A stretch of DNA of 64,000 nucleotides from an uncultured Sulfitobacter sp. (GCF_947500075.1 NZ_CANMQS010000001.1:744001-808000); one strand, 5' to 3'. Numbered from the stretch's first letter, positions 1-10,957 are shown. Program-made: numbers and translations. The notes: generated from the letters alone by a model not told the origin.

Positions 1-8
1 CGCCGGGG

Positions 9-371
9 ATGCCCTGTGTCCTGACCCATCAAAGCGGCGATGTTGCCGTCACCTTGACCTATGACCCGGTGACACCGCTTTATTCCATCTCGCTGAAGCA
101 GACCGAAGGGTTCCCCGCCGCCCCGACGTTCGGCCTGCGCTTTGACGGGGATCTGCCGATTGCCATCGGCACCGACCGCCACCAGTTCACCGATGACCGC
201 CGCCGCGTGACGGTTGAGGACAGCGGTTTTGGCAATGTCCTGAACGGCCTGCAGTTCAACAAACTGATGACCGCCTTTGTCGGCGCACAGGTGATTTCCG
301 TCCCGCTCAACGGCGCTGCCGAACCGGTTGCGGCATTCCGGGCATGCGAAGCGCCGCTTCCCACCAGTTGA
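9..371 (+). CDS. hypothetical protein (start may lie upstream of the window)
   Basis: 120-aa ORF; no family recognised; near the window edge. Confidence 0.5.
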   Translation: MPCVLTHQSGDVAVTLTYDPVTPLYSISLKQTEGFPAAPTFGLRFDGDLPIAIGTDRHQFTDDRRRVTVEDSGFGNVLNGLQFNKLMTAFVGAQVISVPLNGAAEPVAAFRACEAPLPTS

Positions 372-456
372 CGCCACATAATTACCCTGCTGCGCGCCTA
401 TCCTTTGCCGCATTGGCCGTTAGAACAGGCCCACGTCTGTTTGAGAGGTCCGCACC

Positions 457-972
457 ATGCCCATCGTTATTGCAATCCTAACCGCCCTTGCCGGCGCCGT
501 ATGGTGGTGGGTCCGCCAGAACCCAAGGGAGGCCATCCACACCGCGCAGGACGTGGCCACGACGCTCAAGAACGCGCCGCGCAGGCTCGCCTTTCGGCGT
601 CAGACAAACGCCCATCCGGTTGAAGGGATCGATGACCCGCGGATCGCCATCTGCGCGATTGCCCAGTCCTTTCTGGAGCTTGATACCCTCCCGACCATTG
701 AGCAACGCGATCGCCTGCACATGCTCCTGCGCTCAAAACTGCGCTGCACTGAAGCGGAAGCCGAAGAGATGGAAGTGCTGGGCCGCTGGCTGGTCACCCA
801 ATGCAACGGCGCCCGCGAAGCGGTCCCCCGCCTAGGGCGCAGGTTAAGGAAAATCGACGACGGATCGGCATGGGACAGAATGCAGGATGTGCTCGCGTCA
901 CTTGTCGGGGATGATCTTTCCCCCGCTCAGGTGGACGCGGTCGATGACCTGCGGATTGCCTTCAAACGGTAA
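457..972 (+). CDS. hypothetical protein with N-terminal TM segment, possibly TerB-like
   Basis: 171-aa ORF, hydrophobic N-terminus (MPIVIAILTALAGAVWWWV) then a helical acidic region. Confidence 0.6.
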   Translation: MPIVIAILTALAGAVWWWVRQNPREAIHTAQDVATTLKNAPRRLAFRRQTNAHPVEGIDDPRIAICAIAQSFLELDTLPTIEQRDRLHMLLRSKLRCTEAEAEEMEVLGRWLVTQCNGAREAVPRLGRRLRKIDDGSAWDRMQDVLASLVGDDLSPAQVDAVDDLRIAFKR

Positions 973-989
973 CGCGGCCCTCAACCCCT

Positions 990-1229
990 TTAGAAGTCAA
1001 ACAACTCCTCCAGGAACCCACCCCGCTTCTTCTTGCGGTAGCCCCCGTGATGTTGCTGCTGCTGGGGCGGTGCTGCTGCGGCAGGAGCCTGCTGGCCAAA
1101 AGACCGATCAATGATCTTGTCCAATTCCCCCCGGTCGAGCCACACGCCCCTGCACTGCGGGCAATAGTCAATTTCCACGCCACTGCGATCTGTAATGACA
1201 AGCTCGGTTCCGTCGATTGGACATTTCAT
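990..1229 (-). CDS. zf-TFIIB domain-containing zinc ribbon protein
   Basis: MKCPIDGTELVI...DYCPQCRGVWLDRGELDKII: CxxD..CxxCxGxWLDxGEL pattern. Confidence 0.85.
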   Translation of the reverse strand: MKCPIDGTELVITDRSGVEIDYCPQCRGVWLDRGELDKIIDRSFGQQAPAAAAPPQQQQHHGGYRKKKRGGFLEELFDF

Positions 1230-1436
1230 CGGGGTCTCCTCAATTGGTTCCCCGAATAGATAGGTATTCCGGCCGCAATTTCACCGGGCATGGATCCGAA
1301 TATCCTGCAAATTCGCGGGTTTTTGCCCAAACTGCGCTCGGTGCTGACAGACCCGCATCCGACCGCGCCACAAAATCACAACATATCTACAAAAATGCCT
1401 GCCACCACGACTGCGCTCCATGGGAAATCAGTCCCG

Positions 1437-1451
1437 TTAATCTTTTGTTAA
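1437..1451. promoter_or_regulatory. candidate CtrA box TTAA-N7-TTAA
   Basis: TTAA TCTTTTG TTAA(CC), 37 bp upstream of the GTG start at 1489. Confidence 0.45.
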
Positions 1452-1488
1452 CCAATTACCCGCCACCGTCCTCGTCTGGAGGGTTCCC

Positions 1489-2160
1489 GTGCGGAAAAAT
1501 CTATATGTTTCATTCTGTTTGCTCGCGCTCTCTGCCGGTTCGGCAGAGGCTGGCGCCTGGTTGCGCGAAAAGGGCAAGACGTTCAGTTCCACGGCGTTTA
1601 CCATCACGGCGGATCAGGACATCGCCAACACATCATATCTGGAATACGGGCTGCGCCCTGACCTGACGCTCGGCGCGGATGTGCGCATTGCCCATGACCG
1701 ATTGGGGGTGCAGGACGGCTTTGCGACCCTCTTCATGCGCCGCCCGCTGGGTGATCCCGACAAGACCAGCAAATGGGCCTATGAACTCGGCCTTGGCGCC
1801 ACATGGGACGACAGCGTTGTGCAACCCCATGTGAAAATCGGGCTCTCCTGGGGTCGGGGTCTGCAATGGGGGGACCGGTACGGCTGGGTGTCGGTGGACA
1901 GTTCCTACCGCTGGGACATCACAACGTCGCAGGGCACGCTAAAGGTCGACAGCACCATCGGCATGGGGTTTACAGAAGTCACCACGGGGATGTTGCAACT
2001 CTACCTGACAGACTTTGACGGCACCGCATCCGCCAGCATCGCCCCCTCCCTCGTTCTGCAACCGCGCGGCAGGGAATACCGCATTCAAATCGGCGCCGAG
2101 ACCCCGCTGGACGATACCGGCAGTACCGCCCTCAAGCTGGGCCTCTGGCGCACTTTCTGA
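1489..2160 (+). CDS. secreted/outer-membrane hypothetical protein
   Basis: GTG start with GGAGGG upstream; signal peptide MRKNLYVSFCLLALSAGSAEAG; beta-rich body. Confidence 0.7.
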   Translation: MRKNLYVSFCLLALSAGSAEAGAWLREKGKTFSSTAFTITADQDIANTSYLEYGLRPDLTLGADVRIAHDRLGVQDGFATLFMRRPLGDPDKTSKWAYELGLGATWDDSVVQPHVKIGLSWGRGLQWGDRYGWVSVDSSYRWDITTSQGTLKVDSTIGMGFTEVTTGMLQLYLTDFDGTASASIAPSLVLQPRGREYRIQIGAETPLDDTGSTALKLGLWRTF

Positions 2161-2198
2161 GGCGTTTCCGGGTCTCCCCCGAAACGCGATGGAGCGCC

Positions 2199-4487
2199 TT
2201 AGCGCGCGTCCATCCGGACCACAGCCATCACACTGCCGCGCACATCGGAGGGCCAGACGACCTGGATGCTGCGCCTGTCCGCGCCCCGTGCCACGTCAAC
2301 GTAAGGCATATCGTACTGGCGCACGTTGTTTGCATTGCGGATCCCACCCATCGGCGTGATGCTGTCCACCTTCAAGGCCTGCCCCCCGAACGGCAGATAA
2401 TCCGACGCATCAATCTGCCAGGCGTTGCTCTCGGTGTTTTGCGTGAACTCGATATGCGCCGGGGTTTCGACCTGCGCGGTGACACCGTGATATGAATTCC
2501 CGGTCATCACCACGTTCTTGCACCGTGCAATATCAAGATCGGCAAAGGTGGTATCCACCCGGTCCACCCGGTCAATGGTCCCGTTGATGCTGCGGAACCG
2601 GTTGCCGGTGATCAACACGCCGCTCAGGAAATGCCCCACCCCATGCGGCTTCACCACCAGATAGCTGAACCACGGCGCGACATCACCGGACAAAAAGACA
2701 TTGTCCGTGATGCTGAGTGCCGAAAAGGAGAACTCGGTGTTAAACTCAGGGGCCGGATCCTGTTCGTTGGTCCATTCGATAAAGCAGTTGTCGACGTAGT
2801 TGCCCGACACAATGGAGCTGGTGTGTTGCGCACACAGGATCAACCCGGCAGACCGGATACCGCCTGCTATCGCGTCCCCCTGAAAGAAGTGATTGCCAAG
2901 GATCAGGTTGTTCGCACCAGCCAGCAACCCAAAATGCCGGAACCGGGTGGCGCGGTTATCGCGGACTTTCACATCATTGGCATTGGTGTTGAACCCGATC
3001 GTCCGGCGGTTCGCCACAGGCAGTGCGTCCTCTGCCGACAGGAACTGACAACGGTCGATGAACATTCCCTGACACCCCGTCCCGATAGAGGTAATCCCGC
3101 GATCCGCAGGACGGCTGATGAAGCTGTCGCGCACATGGAAGGTACTGCCGGTCTGCGCCAGCATGATGCCACTGCACCGATCGTTACACTGAAACTCCAT
3201 GTCTGCCATGACGAATTTGCCAAGCTGGGTGAAGCCGGAGAAGTCGATCAGATACTGGAACTTCCGGAAGGTGAAGTTCTGCGTCCCCGCCGCGTCAAAC
3301 AGCGGCGCGCTCAGCGTCACTTCCTGAAGTGCAACGTTCTTGGCACGCACATATACCTCACGGCCCACCCCTGTACCCTCAACCAGCGCACCGACGGGCA
3401 CATTGGCCACGTTGGTCACATTGCTCAGGGTCCGGGCATCACCGGGCGAATAGGTGGCTTGCGACGTTACCTCCTCGGTATCCCACGCGGCAGAATTTGC
3501 GGCCTCCAACTGCCCGCCCCGAACAACCCGCCGGGTGGCATAACTGGTGCGATCCGGAACAGCCGCCTGCATATCCAGCGGTGCGGTCACATTCACCTTG
3601 CGCCCCTTGAGGTCGAGCGTTTCATGATCCGAATTGTTCAGCAGCGCCTGGAACGCCTTCAGAAAGGCCAGCTCTTCATCCTCGAAGGCATCGATGTAAT
3701 TGGGCAAATCAAAGTTGCAGCGCAGCAAAAGCACTGCCGCCGTCGGCATCGTCACATGGCCGACGAAACGAATGTCCGTATCAATTGTGACATCCCCGTT
3801 TAAACGAAAAACCCCGTCAGGGACGAGGATGGTCCGACCTTCTGCCGCGATGTTTGCAGCTTCGAAGGCGGCCGTGTTGTCCGTGGTCCCGTCGCCAATC
3901 GCGCCATAGTCAACCACATCGACCGTGGCCAGCACCTCTCCGCGAAACGCGGCTGTGACGTCTTCGATCACCAGATCATCAACCCGCACAATGCCTCCGT
4001 TGGGCCCTGACAGGTCGATGCCAAAGTGCCCGTAGACCGCATCTGTGCCCCAGACCATATCAACACCGTCGCGCGCCCCTGCCCCGACAATCGCGCTGAT
4101 CTCAACCACCTCACCGTAGCTGGTCAGCTGGATGGGCGGCGCGTTCTGCAAGACATCCGGCACGACACTGCCGTTGCCTTGCGCCGGATACCCGGCAATG
4201 CGCACCAGCGGCAGTGTGCCACTGACCGCCTTGACCCGCGCCGTGATCCGCAGATAGCACCCCGGCTCCAGCGGCGTCTGCCCCATGAAGCGCAAGCGGG
4301 TCACGGTTTCGGATTTGAAAATCTCCAAAGCCCCGCCAAAGTCCTGATCCGCAGGCACAAAGGCAGCATTTGGTGCGCTTTGATAGGTATCTGTTCCCGG
4401 TGTGCCGTTGCCCCTTGAATAGACATCCAGACCATCGGCGTAGGGTGCAGGCATCAGGGCCGCACCGTTGATTGTCGCATTGCTCAT
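2199..4487 (-). CDS. glycosyl hydrolase family 28-related / pectate-lyase-3-type beta-helix protein
   Basis: VVDYGAIGDGTTDNTAAFEAAN hallmark followed by parallel beta-helix-like repeats; start placed at MSNATINGAAL. Confidence 0.75.
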   Translation of the reverse strand: MSNATINGAALMPAPYADGLDVYSRGNGTPGTDTYQSAPNAAFVPADQDFGGALEIFKSETVTRLRFMGQTPLEPGCYLRITARVKAVSGTLPLVRIAGYPAQGNGSVVPDVLQNAPPIQLTSYGEVVEISAIVGAGARDGVDMVWGTDAVYGHFGIDLSGPNGGIVRVDDLVIEDVTAAFRGEVLATVDVVDYGAIGDGTTDNTAAFEAANIAAEGRTILVPDGVFRLNGDVTIDTDIRFVGHVTMPTAAVLLLRCNFDLPNYIDAFEDEELAFLKAFQALLNNSDHETLDLKGRKVNVTAPLDMQAAVPDRTSYATRRVVRGGQLEAANSAAWDTEEVTSQATYSPGDARTLSNVTNVANVPVGALVEGTGVGREVYVRAKNVALQEVTLSAPLFDAAGTQNFTFRKFQYLIDFSGFTQLGKFVMADMEFQCNDRCSGIMLAQTGSTFHVRDSFISRPADRGITSIGTGCQGMFIDRCQFLSAEDALPVANRRTIGFNTNANDVKVRDNRATRFRHFGLLAGANNLILGNHFFQGDAIAGGIRSAGLILCAQHTSSIVSGNYVDNCFIEWTNEQDPAPEFNTEFSFSALSITDNVFLSGDVAPWFSYLVVKPHGVGHFLSGVLITGNRFRSINGTIDRVDRVDTTFADLDIARCKNVVMTGNSYHGVTAQVETPAHIEFTQNTESNAWQIDASDYLPFGGQALKVDSITPMGGIRNANNVRQYDMPYVDVARGADRRSIQVVWPSDVRGSVMAVVRMDAR

Positions 4488-4596
4488 CTCAAATCCCTTC
4501 TCCGGCACCTGCGGCCACCCCGGCCCGCAGACATCCGTCTGATTGCGCTGAAGCCCGACAGCCGTCGGGACGGAACAGGGAAATAACGGGAAGGGG

Positions 4597-5178
4597 TTAA
4601 GTGGGCCGCACCGCAGCGCGCGTATGCCGCGCAACACCCAATGCGCGACGGCGGCGCAGGCCAAGCAGGCTCACGCTCAGGCCCAGCACAAGCATCCCGA
4701 GCGCAGGCGGCAGTGGCACAGGTTGTACAGGCGCTCTGACGCGCACCACATGCGCAGACCCACGCCTTGTCGTGCGCTGCCAGCAGTTCCCGTTGCAAGG
4801 CGCCCACAAGATACCCTGCCTGAAGGACGTTGGCGGAACCCGAAAGACAGACTGCGCAAACACACCGCGCCTGCGGCCCCAGTGTCCTTCCACGCGCGGC
4901 AAAAGGCGCGCTCTCAGAGCCTTGCCTGTGATGTCTGTGCGCTGCGCATAGGCCGCGCAGAACGCGTCACAATGACACAAATCACCAAAGGCATCCGACC
5001 CCCTTGCATACAGCCCGCCTGAGGAAACGGACCAGTGACAATATGTTCTGCCCGGCACTTCTTGCTCCAACGGGACATCCGTCGCCTGCAAAGTCGTTGC
5101 ATGGCCCGCCGCGCCAAATGCAGCGCAGACAAAAGCCGCCAAAACGATCACCATCACAGATGGAATTCTATAGCCCAT
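4597..5178 (-). CDS. hypothetical secreted protein with VPLPA-CTERM-like sorting signal
   Basis: C-terminal VPLPPALGMLVLGLSVSLLGLRRRR: VPLP motif, TM, Arg cluster; N-terminal signal peptide. Confidence 0.65.
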   Translation of the reverse strand: MGYRIPSVMVIVLAAFVCAAFGAAGHATTLQATDVPLEQEVPGRTYCHWSVSSGGLYARGSDAFGDLCHCDAFCAAYAQRTDITGKALRARLLPRVEGHWGRRRGVFAQSVFRVPPTSFRQGILWAPCNGNCWQRTTRRGSAHVVRVRAPVQPVPLPPALGMLVLGLSVSLLGLRRRRALGVARHTRAAVRPT

Positions 5179-5280
5179 GCCGTCAGGACTAGGGGCTAAC
5201 CCCTTAACAAAGCGTAAAGTTTGAAAGGGATTTTAGGAGATTTGTCTTAAGTGCCGTGCCCCTGCCCGAACGGGAGCATC

Positions 5281-5721
5281 TCAGGCTGTCACACTCTCCG
5301 AATCCAGGATCTGCACCCCTCCGATACGCCAACCTGCATCTGTCTTGATCATCCGGTAGGCCAGCAGGTGCTTGAACCCCTTGGCATCCACGATCTGCAC
5401 TTTCTGGATCAGCGCGCCGCGCTGTTCGGCCAGCTCCAGATAGGTCACCTCGGCAGGACGCCAGACCATGGGATAGCCCTGCGTCACCATGCGCTCAAAG
5501 TTCTGCGGTGTCTTGAACAGCCTCTGCAAGGTGGGCGTGGCATAGGTGAACGCCTGCTCGAAATCGTCCACTTTGAACGCTTCAAGCTGGCTGGTGATGG
5601 TGCCTTCAATCTCTGCCTGCTGCGCGGTCGCGGTGACGGCCAGAAACACCGACATCAGCAGCCCGCCAAGCATGGCAATCAAACCTTTACGCATATCCTG
5701 TCTCCCCATGTGCGATGCCAT
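5281..5721 (-). CDS. DUF4864 domain-containing protein
   Basis: Signal peptide plus ...ITSQLEAFKVDDFEQAFTYATPTLQRLFKTPQNFERMVTQGYPMVWRP. Confidence 0.75.
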   Translation of the reverse strand: MASHMGRQDMRKGLIAMLGGLLMSVFLAVTATAQQAEIEGTITSQLEAFKVDDFEQAFTYATPTLQRLFKTPQNFERMVTQGYPMVWRPAEVTYLELAEQRGALIQKVQIVDAKGFKHLLAYRMIKTDAGWRIGGVQILDSESVTA

Positions 5722-5754
5722 GATGGTAAGGCGCGCACAAAGGGAGGCAAGAAA

Positions 5755-7335
5755 TCAGGTTGAGAGAAGCTCTCCGGCAAGGGCCGCATCGATGAGCGCA
5801 ATCGTCTCTTCCACGCCATAAAGCGCGATAAAGCCCCCAAACCGCGGCCCCTGCGATGCGCCCAGAAGCACTTCATACAGCGCGGTAAACCAGTCGCGCA
5901 ACGGCTCGAACTTCGGCTTGCCCACGGCGAAAACCATGCTCTGCAAGGCTTCGGCATCCAACCCGCCGTCCCAGGTCTTGAGATTGTCCCGCAGTTCTTC
6001 AAGCGCTTCACGTTCCAGATCACTTGGCGCCCGGAACACCTTCTGCGGCTTCACGAAGTCATTGAAATACCGCACCGCATGCCCTGCCGCCGCATCCATG
6101 CCCGGATTGGTCTCGGGTGAGGCCTCCGGCGCATATCGCTGGATGAAGCCCCAAAGCTGCGACTTGTCCTCAGCCGACGACACAGACGCCAGATTAAGCA
6201 GCATCGAAAACGGCACAACCATATCCGAGGTCGGCACATCACCACCGTGAATATGCCATACCGGGTTGTTCAGACGCGCTTTTTCGTCCTGCGTCTCATA
6301 GGCGCGCAGCTGCTGGTGATACTCATCCACAGCCTTGGGGATGACATCAAAATACATCCGCTTGGCCGTCTTGGGCTTGAGATACATGAAATAGCTCAAC
6401 GATTCCGTGCTGGCGTAGGTCAGCCACTGGTCAATCGAAATGCCATTGCCGGAGGATTTGGAAATCTTCTGCCCATTCTCGTCCAAAAACAGCTCATAGC
6501 TGAAATGCTCAGGCTTCTTGCCCCCAAGGATCTCGCAAATTCGGTCATAGATCGCCGTGTTGGTGGCGTGTTCCTTGCCGTACATCTCAAAATCGACGTC
6601 CAGCGCCGCCCAGCGCGCGCCAAAGTCAGGCTTCCACTGGAGCTTCACATTACCCCCGGTCACAGGAAGGGTCATCTCAACCCCGTCTTCGGTGTCGAAG
6701 GTGATGGTCCCGTCTTTGGCATTCACCTCTTTGATCGGCACATACAACACACGGCCCGTTTCCGGGTGGATCGGCAGGAAAATCGAATAGGTCTGGCGGC
6801 GCTCTTCGCGCAATGACTTCAGCATCACGGCCATGATCTCGTCATACCGCTCTGCCGCGCGCAGCAGGATCTCGTCAAACTGCCCGCTTTCGTAGAACTC
6901 CTTGGCAGAATAGAACTCATACTCAAAGCCAAAGGTGTCCAGAAACCGACGCAGCATGGCGTTGTTATGATGGCCAAAACTCTCATGCGTGCCAAACGGG
7001 TCCGGCACGGCGGTCAAAGGCTTGTGCATATGCTCGGCCAGCATCTCCTGCTGGGGCACATTGCCCGGCACTTTGCGCATCCCGTCCAGATCGTCCGAAA
7101 AACAGACCAGCCTGGTCGGAATATCGGAAATCTCTTCAAAGGCGCGCTTGATCATCGTGGTGCGCAGCACTTCGCCAAAGGTGCCGATATGCGGCAAGCC
7201 GGACGGGCCATAGCCCGTCTCGAACAGGACATACCCCTTCTGCGGCGGTTTTGATGCGTAGCGTTTGAGGACGCGGCGCGCCTCTTCAAAAGGCCAGGCC
7301 TTGCTGCTCATCGCTGCATCGCGCGTCTCAGACAT
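5755..7335 (-). CDS. lysK: lysine--tRNA ligase, class I
   Basis: 526 aa; [21 protein letters not shown] (HIGH-like) and KISKSSGN (KMSKS-like) class I signatures. Confidence 0.93.
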   Translation of the reverse strand: MSETRDAAMSSKAWPFEEARRVLKRYASKPPQKGYVLFETGYGPSGLPHIGTFGEVLRTTMIKRAFEEISDIPTRLVCFSDDLDGMRKVPGNVPQQEMLAEHMHKPLTAVPDPFGTHESFGHHNNAMLRRFLDTFGFEYEFYSAKEFYESGQFDEILLRAAERYDEIMAVMLKSLREERRQTYSIFLPIHPETGRVLYVPIKEVNAKDGTITFDTEDGVEMTLPVTGGNVKLQWKPDFGARWAALDVDFEMYGKEHATNTAIYDRICEILGGKKPEHFSYELFLDENGQKISKSSGNGISIDQWLTYASTESLSYFMYLKPKTAKRMYFDVIPKAVDEYHQQLRAYETQDEKARLNNPVWHIHGGDVPTSDMVVPFSMLLNLASVSSAEDKSQLWGFIQRYAPEASPETNPGMDAAAGHAVRYFNDFVKPQKVFRAPSDLEREALEELRDNLKTWDGGLDAEALQSMVFAVGKPKFEPLRDWFTALYEVLLGASQGPRFGGFIALYGVEETIALIDAALAGELLST

Positions 7336-7454
7336 ATCGGATCATCCATATTCCGCCAGGGCGCCCCATGCGCCAGACTGCCCGCGTACCTATTGCGTCA
7401 CCGGGGAAGGGTCAATATTCTGCACCGCAACATCCCTCCCCCAAAGGACACCTC

Positions 7455-7877
7455 ATGCAAGACAGCCCCTCCCTCTCGCTCAGCGCGCAAGATTGCCTTG
7501 TCGCCCTCATGGTGGCTGTTTCCGTCTCAGACGCCGATATCGGGACCGTAGAACTGCTCAAGATCCAGTCTTCGGTCAGTACATTGCCGATTTTCGCCGA
7601 CTACGACGAGGACCGCCTGAGCATCGTCAGCAAAACCGTCTTTGACCTGTTTGAGCAGGAAGACGGGCTTGATGCGCTCTTTGGTCTCATCAAGGCAGCA
7701 CTGCCCCAACGGCTGTTTGAAACCGGGTATGCGCTGGCCTGTGACGTGGCGGCCGCCGATGGCACGCTGGAGGAAACAGAACTGCGCCTGCTGGAAGAAA
7801 TCCGGTATGAGCTTGAGATCGACCGCCTGCATGCCGCCGCAATCGAACGCGGGGCACGGGCGCGCCACCTGTCCTGA
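7455..7877 (+). CDS. tellurite resistance TerB family-like protein
   Basis: ...ACDVAAADGTLEETELRLLEEIRYEL... TerB-like helix; start MQDSPSLSLS. Confidence 0.75.
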   Translation: MQDSPSLSLSAQDCLVALMVAVSVSDADIGTVELLKIQSSVSTLPIFADYDEDRLSIVSKTVFDLFEQEDGLDALFGLIKAALPQRLFETGYALACDVAAADGTLEETELRLLEEIRYELEIDRLHAAAIERGARARHLS

Positions 7878-7880
7878 TCT

Positions 7881-9398
7881 TTAAAGCTGCGTGGTCTGCT
7901 CGCTGCCGTAAAGCGCGGCCCAACGTTCAATGAGACCTTGCTGCACGCGCTTGGCGCGCCTGTTCCAGGTCCGTGCGCCGGGCGGGCGTTCACGATCTTC
8001 GGGGCGCACCTTGGCGCGGGCGTCCCCGTCTGCGGCAAAAATCGCAAAGGCCATCACCTGCCCGGTGGGCGCAGTGATATAGCCCGCAAGGGATGAGACG
8101 AAGTTCAGCGTTCCCGTCTTGGCATCAACGGTTATGGCCCCATCCGTCATCGGCCGCCCCTCTTTGTCGCGCAACCGGAAGGGTTTCAGGATCGGCCGCA
8201 AAGGCCCTTCCTGCACCTTGAGCAAGGCCTTGGCCATGTCCAAGGCCGTCAACCTGCTGTCATCCCCCAACCCGGAGTGATCCACCAAGGCGGGGCGCGC
8301 CATGCCCAACGTCTCAGCCGCCCAGACGTTCATTTCCGCCGCAGAGGCGCGCAATCCCGCCAATGGTCCCGCCCGCCGCGTTGACGCGGCAAGCCCGACC
8401 ATTTCAGCGGTCAGATTGGTTGAATACTTCAGCATATCGCGCAGGATCCCGCGCAACGGGCCGCTTTCCCACCGCACCAGAACGTCCCCGCCCTTGGGCA
8501 AGCTGTCGATGAGTTCAGGCTGTTTCAGCCGAATACCGTGCGACCGGGCCAATGTGGCAAAGACATCGCCCGCATAAAGCCCCGGCTTGCGCACCGGCAA
8601 CCAACGCGCCCCGCCTTTGCCCAGCGCGCCGCGCGCGACTGTCCAACGGTCTTTGCCGCCCTGGTTCTCATAGGTATAGACCGGCACGCTCCGGTCCTTG
8701 ACCTGAATCGCAGCCATGGCCACAGCGGGACGATACTTCGCCGTCCGGGCATCCATGGTGACCCCATAGCCATTGCTTCCGCGCTTCCATTCAAAATGCA
8801 CCCGGTTGTAATTTAGCGCCAGCGCCGAAACCGCAGGGTTGTAGCCAACGTGATCGGGCTGATCGGGGTCAATCTCAACCGTAACGGGCAGCGCCGCTTC
8901 GTAAATCTTGAAACCGCCTTTGACCTCGCGCACACCGGCTTCTTTCAACGCTGCCGCCATACCGGCCAGCCCGTCCGTGTCCAGTGTGGGATCACCGCCG
9001 CCGATCAGGACCAGATCGCCCTGCACCACGCCGTCGACAAGCCCCCCCAGCGCACACACCCGCGTCTCAAACCGGTGCTCCGCCCCCAAGGTGTCGAGCG
9101 CATAAAGCGCTGTTACAGCCTTTGTTACACTGGCAGGCGGCGTGCCCGCATGTTCATGGGCGCACTCCAGCCAATCCCCGCTTGCCGCATCCGCCACGGC
9201 AAAAGCCACCCGCCCGGTCAGCTTCTCGCCCCGAATAATCGCTTCTGCGTCCGGGATCGCGCGTTTGAAAAGGTCATCTGCCCGCAGCACCGGGCGCAGT
9301 GACGTATCAGGCGGCGAGGCGTAAGCCGCAGTAGGCGCGCACGCCATCAACGCCGCACCGCTGCGCAAAAATCCCCGCCGTGACATCCCTCTTCCCAT
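7881..9398 (-). CDS. dacB: D-alanyl-D-alanine carboxypeptidase/endopeptidase (PBP4 family)
   Basis: TPPASVTKAVTALYAL (SxxK), DHSGLGDDSR (SxN-like), KTGTLNFVSSLAGY (KTG); Tat-like N-terminus MSRRGFLRSGAALMA; exact start uncertain. Confidence 0.88.
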   Translation of the reverse strand: MGRGMSRRGFLRSGAALMACAPTAAYASPPDTSLRPVLRADDLFKRAIPDAEAIIRGEKLTGRVAFAVADAASGDWLECAHEHAGTPPASVTKAVTALYALDTLGAEHRFETRVCALGGLVDGVVQGDLVLIGGGDPTLDTDGLAGMAAALKEAGVREVKGGFKIYEAALPVTVEIDPDQPDHVGYNPAVSALALNYNRVHFEWKRGSNGYGVTMDARTAKYRPAVAMAAIQVKDRSVPVYTYENQGGKDRWTVARGALGKGGARWLPVRKPGLYAGDVFATLARSHGIRLKQPELIDSLPKGGDVLVRWESGPLRGILRDMLKYSTNLTAEMVGLAASTRRAGPLAGLRASAAEMNVWAAETLGMARPALVDHSGLGDDSRLTALDMAKALLKVQEGPLRPILKPFRLRDKEGRPMTDGAITVDAKTGTLNFVSSLAGYITAPTGQVMAFAIFAADGDARAKVRPEDRERPPGARTWNRRAKRVQQGLIERWAALYGSEQTTQL

Positions 9399-9468
9399 GG
9401 TTCTTTTAAACCCCACAGAGGGTTTGCACACAACCGCCCACGATACACATTTTCACCAACACACCGAC

Positions 9469-10308
9469 ATGTTAGGGCGCGTCATGCAACGCGCCGTCCT
9501 GATCATGTTTGTTGCCATGTCGCTGATCCCCGCCGGGGATGCGGCAGGCAAGGTCCTGAGCTCTGAAATGGGCGTTTCCCCGGTGTTTGTCGCATGGTCC
9601 CGCTTTGCCTTCGGTGCGCTGATGGTGCTGCCCTTTCTGCCAAGCGGCACATTGGCCTTGCTGCGGGACAAGCGGGTCTGGCTCCGCGCGCTCAGCCTGA
9701 CCTGCGGGCTGACGTCCATCCAGTTCGCCCTGCAAAAAGCCGAGATCGCAACCGTCTTCGCCGCCTTCTTCATCGGTCCGATGATCAGCTACATCCTTGC
9801 CGCGATCTTTCTGCGGGAACCTGTCACCTGGATACGCAGCGGCCTGATTTTAATGGGATTCATGGGCGTCTTGATGGTTGTCCGCCCCGGTATAGGCGGC
9901 GAACCGGGCGTGATCTGGGCGGTGGTTGCAGGCCTTTTCTACGGGGCCTTCCTGACCATGTCGCGCTGGTTGTCGGACGTGGGCAAGCCCATGGCCCTGA
10001 CCTTCAGCCAGCTCTTCATCAGTGCGCTGGCCCTTCTTCCGTTCGGCCTCAGCACCCTGCCGCCGCTGACCACGGCAACCGCCACGCTCACCCTGACCTC
10101 CACACTGTGTTCGATGCTGGGCAATCTGCTGCTGCTCTATGCCTACCGCCTTGCGCCAGCAACACGGCTGGCACCACTCGTCTATTTCCAGCTGATTGCT
10201 GCGGTCCTGTTGGGCTGGATCGTCTTTGCCGATCTGCCGGACGTCTGGACATGGGCAGGCCTGATCGTGATCATCAGCGCAGGGCTTGCCTCAACCCGGC
10301 TCCGTTGA
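9469..10308 (+). CDS. EamA/DMT family transporter
   Basis: About 10 hydrophobic segments, two EamA halves; start uncertain (9469 or 9484). Confidence 0.85.
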   Translation: MLGRVMQRAVLIMFVAMSLIPAGDAAGKVLSSEMGVSPVFVAWSRFAFGALMVLPFLPSGTLALLRDKRVWLRALSLTCGLTSIQFALQKAEIATVFAAFFIGPMISYILAAIFLREPVTWIRSGLILMGFMGVLMVVRPGIGGEPGVIWAVVAGLFYGAFLTMSRWLSDVGKPMALTFSQLFISALALLPFGLSTLPPLTTATATLTLTSTLCSMLGNLLLLYAYRLAPATRLAPLVYFQLIAAVLLGWIVFADLPDVWTWAGLIVIISAGLASTRLR

Positions 10309-10902
10309 CCAATCGCCCCGCGCCCGGATCGCGGTCGACGACGCGTCGTTCATCGGCACATTCACAAAGCACCACGCAGGTGCCTCCGCTTGCGCCAGCA
10401 GATGCCCGAACCGCCCCGGTATCCGGTACGGTGCATAGAGCGCCGCAGCCCGGCTCATCCGTGCGGAAATCCGCTGGCCGGGACGCGCCAACACGCCAAT
10501 CGGCACGCTCTCCATGATCTGTCGCCAGTCCTGCCACAAATGCAGTTGCGCCATGTTATCGGCCCCCATCAACCAGACAAAACGCACATGGGGGTACAGC
10601 ATCTGCAACGCTTTCAGCGTCTGCGCGGTGTAGCGGGTGCCCAGCTGCGCCTCGATCCCGGTCACTTCGACACGCGGATGCTGCATCACCGCACGCGCCC
10701 GCGCAATCCGCTTGGCCATCGGCGCAGGCCCCCGGTCTTTCAGCGGGTTGCCGGGACTGACAAGCCACCACACCCGGTCCAACCCGAACCGTTTGAGCGC
10801 CTCGCGCGTGATATGCGCATGGCCCGCATGGGCCGGATCAAACGATCCGCCCAGTAGCCCGATCACCTGACCGGGCGTGGCATATGGCATGGTATGGCGC
10901 AA
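10291..10902 (-). CDS. nadD: nicotinate-nucleotide adenylyltransferase
   Basis: [42 protein letters not shown]. Confidence 0.93.
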   Translation of the reverse strand: MRHTMPYATPGQVIGLLGGSFDPAHAGHAHITREALKRFGLDRVWWLVSPGNPLKDRGPAPMAKRIARARAVMQHPRVEVTGIEAQLGTRYTAQTLKALQMLYPHVRFVWLMGADNMAQLHLWQDWRQIMESVPIGVLARPGQRISARMSRAAALYAPYRIPGRFGHLLAQAEAPAWCFVNVPMNDASSTAIRARGDWSTEPG

Positions 10903-10957
10903 CTACGGGGCTCCGACTGACTTCAAAAGCCGAAAGGAGGGGGATTGCCGCCCTTTG

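Noticed and set aside
2631-3803. 390-aa ORF on + strand opposite the beta-helix protein gene
   Set aside because: Antisense shadow ORF; no recognisable motifs.
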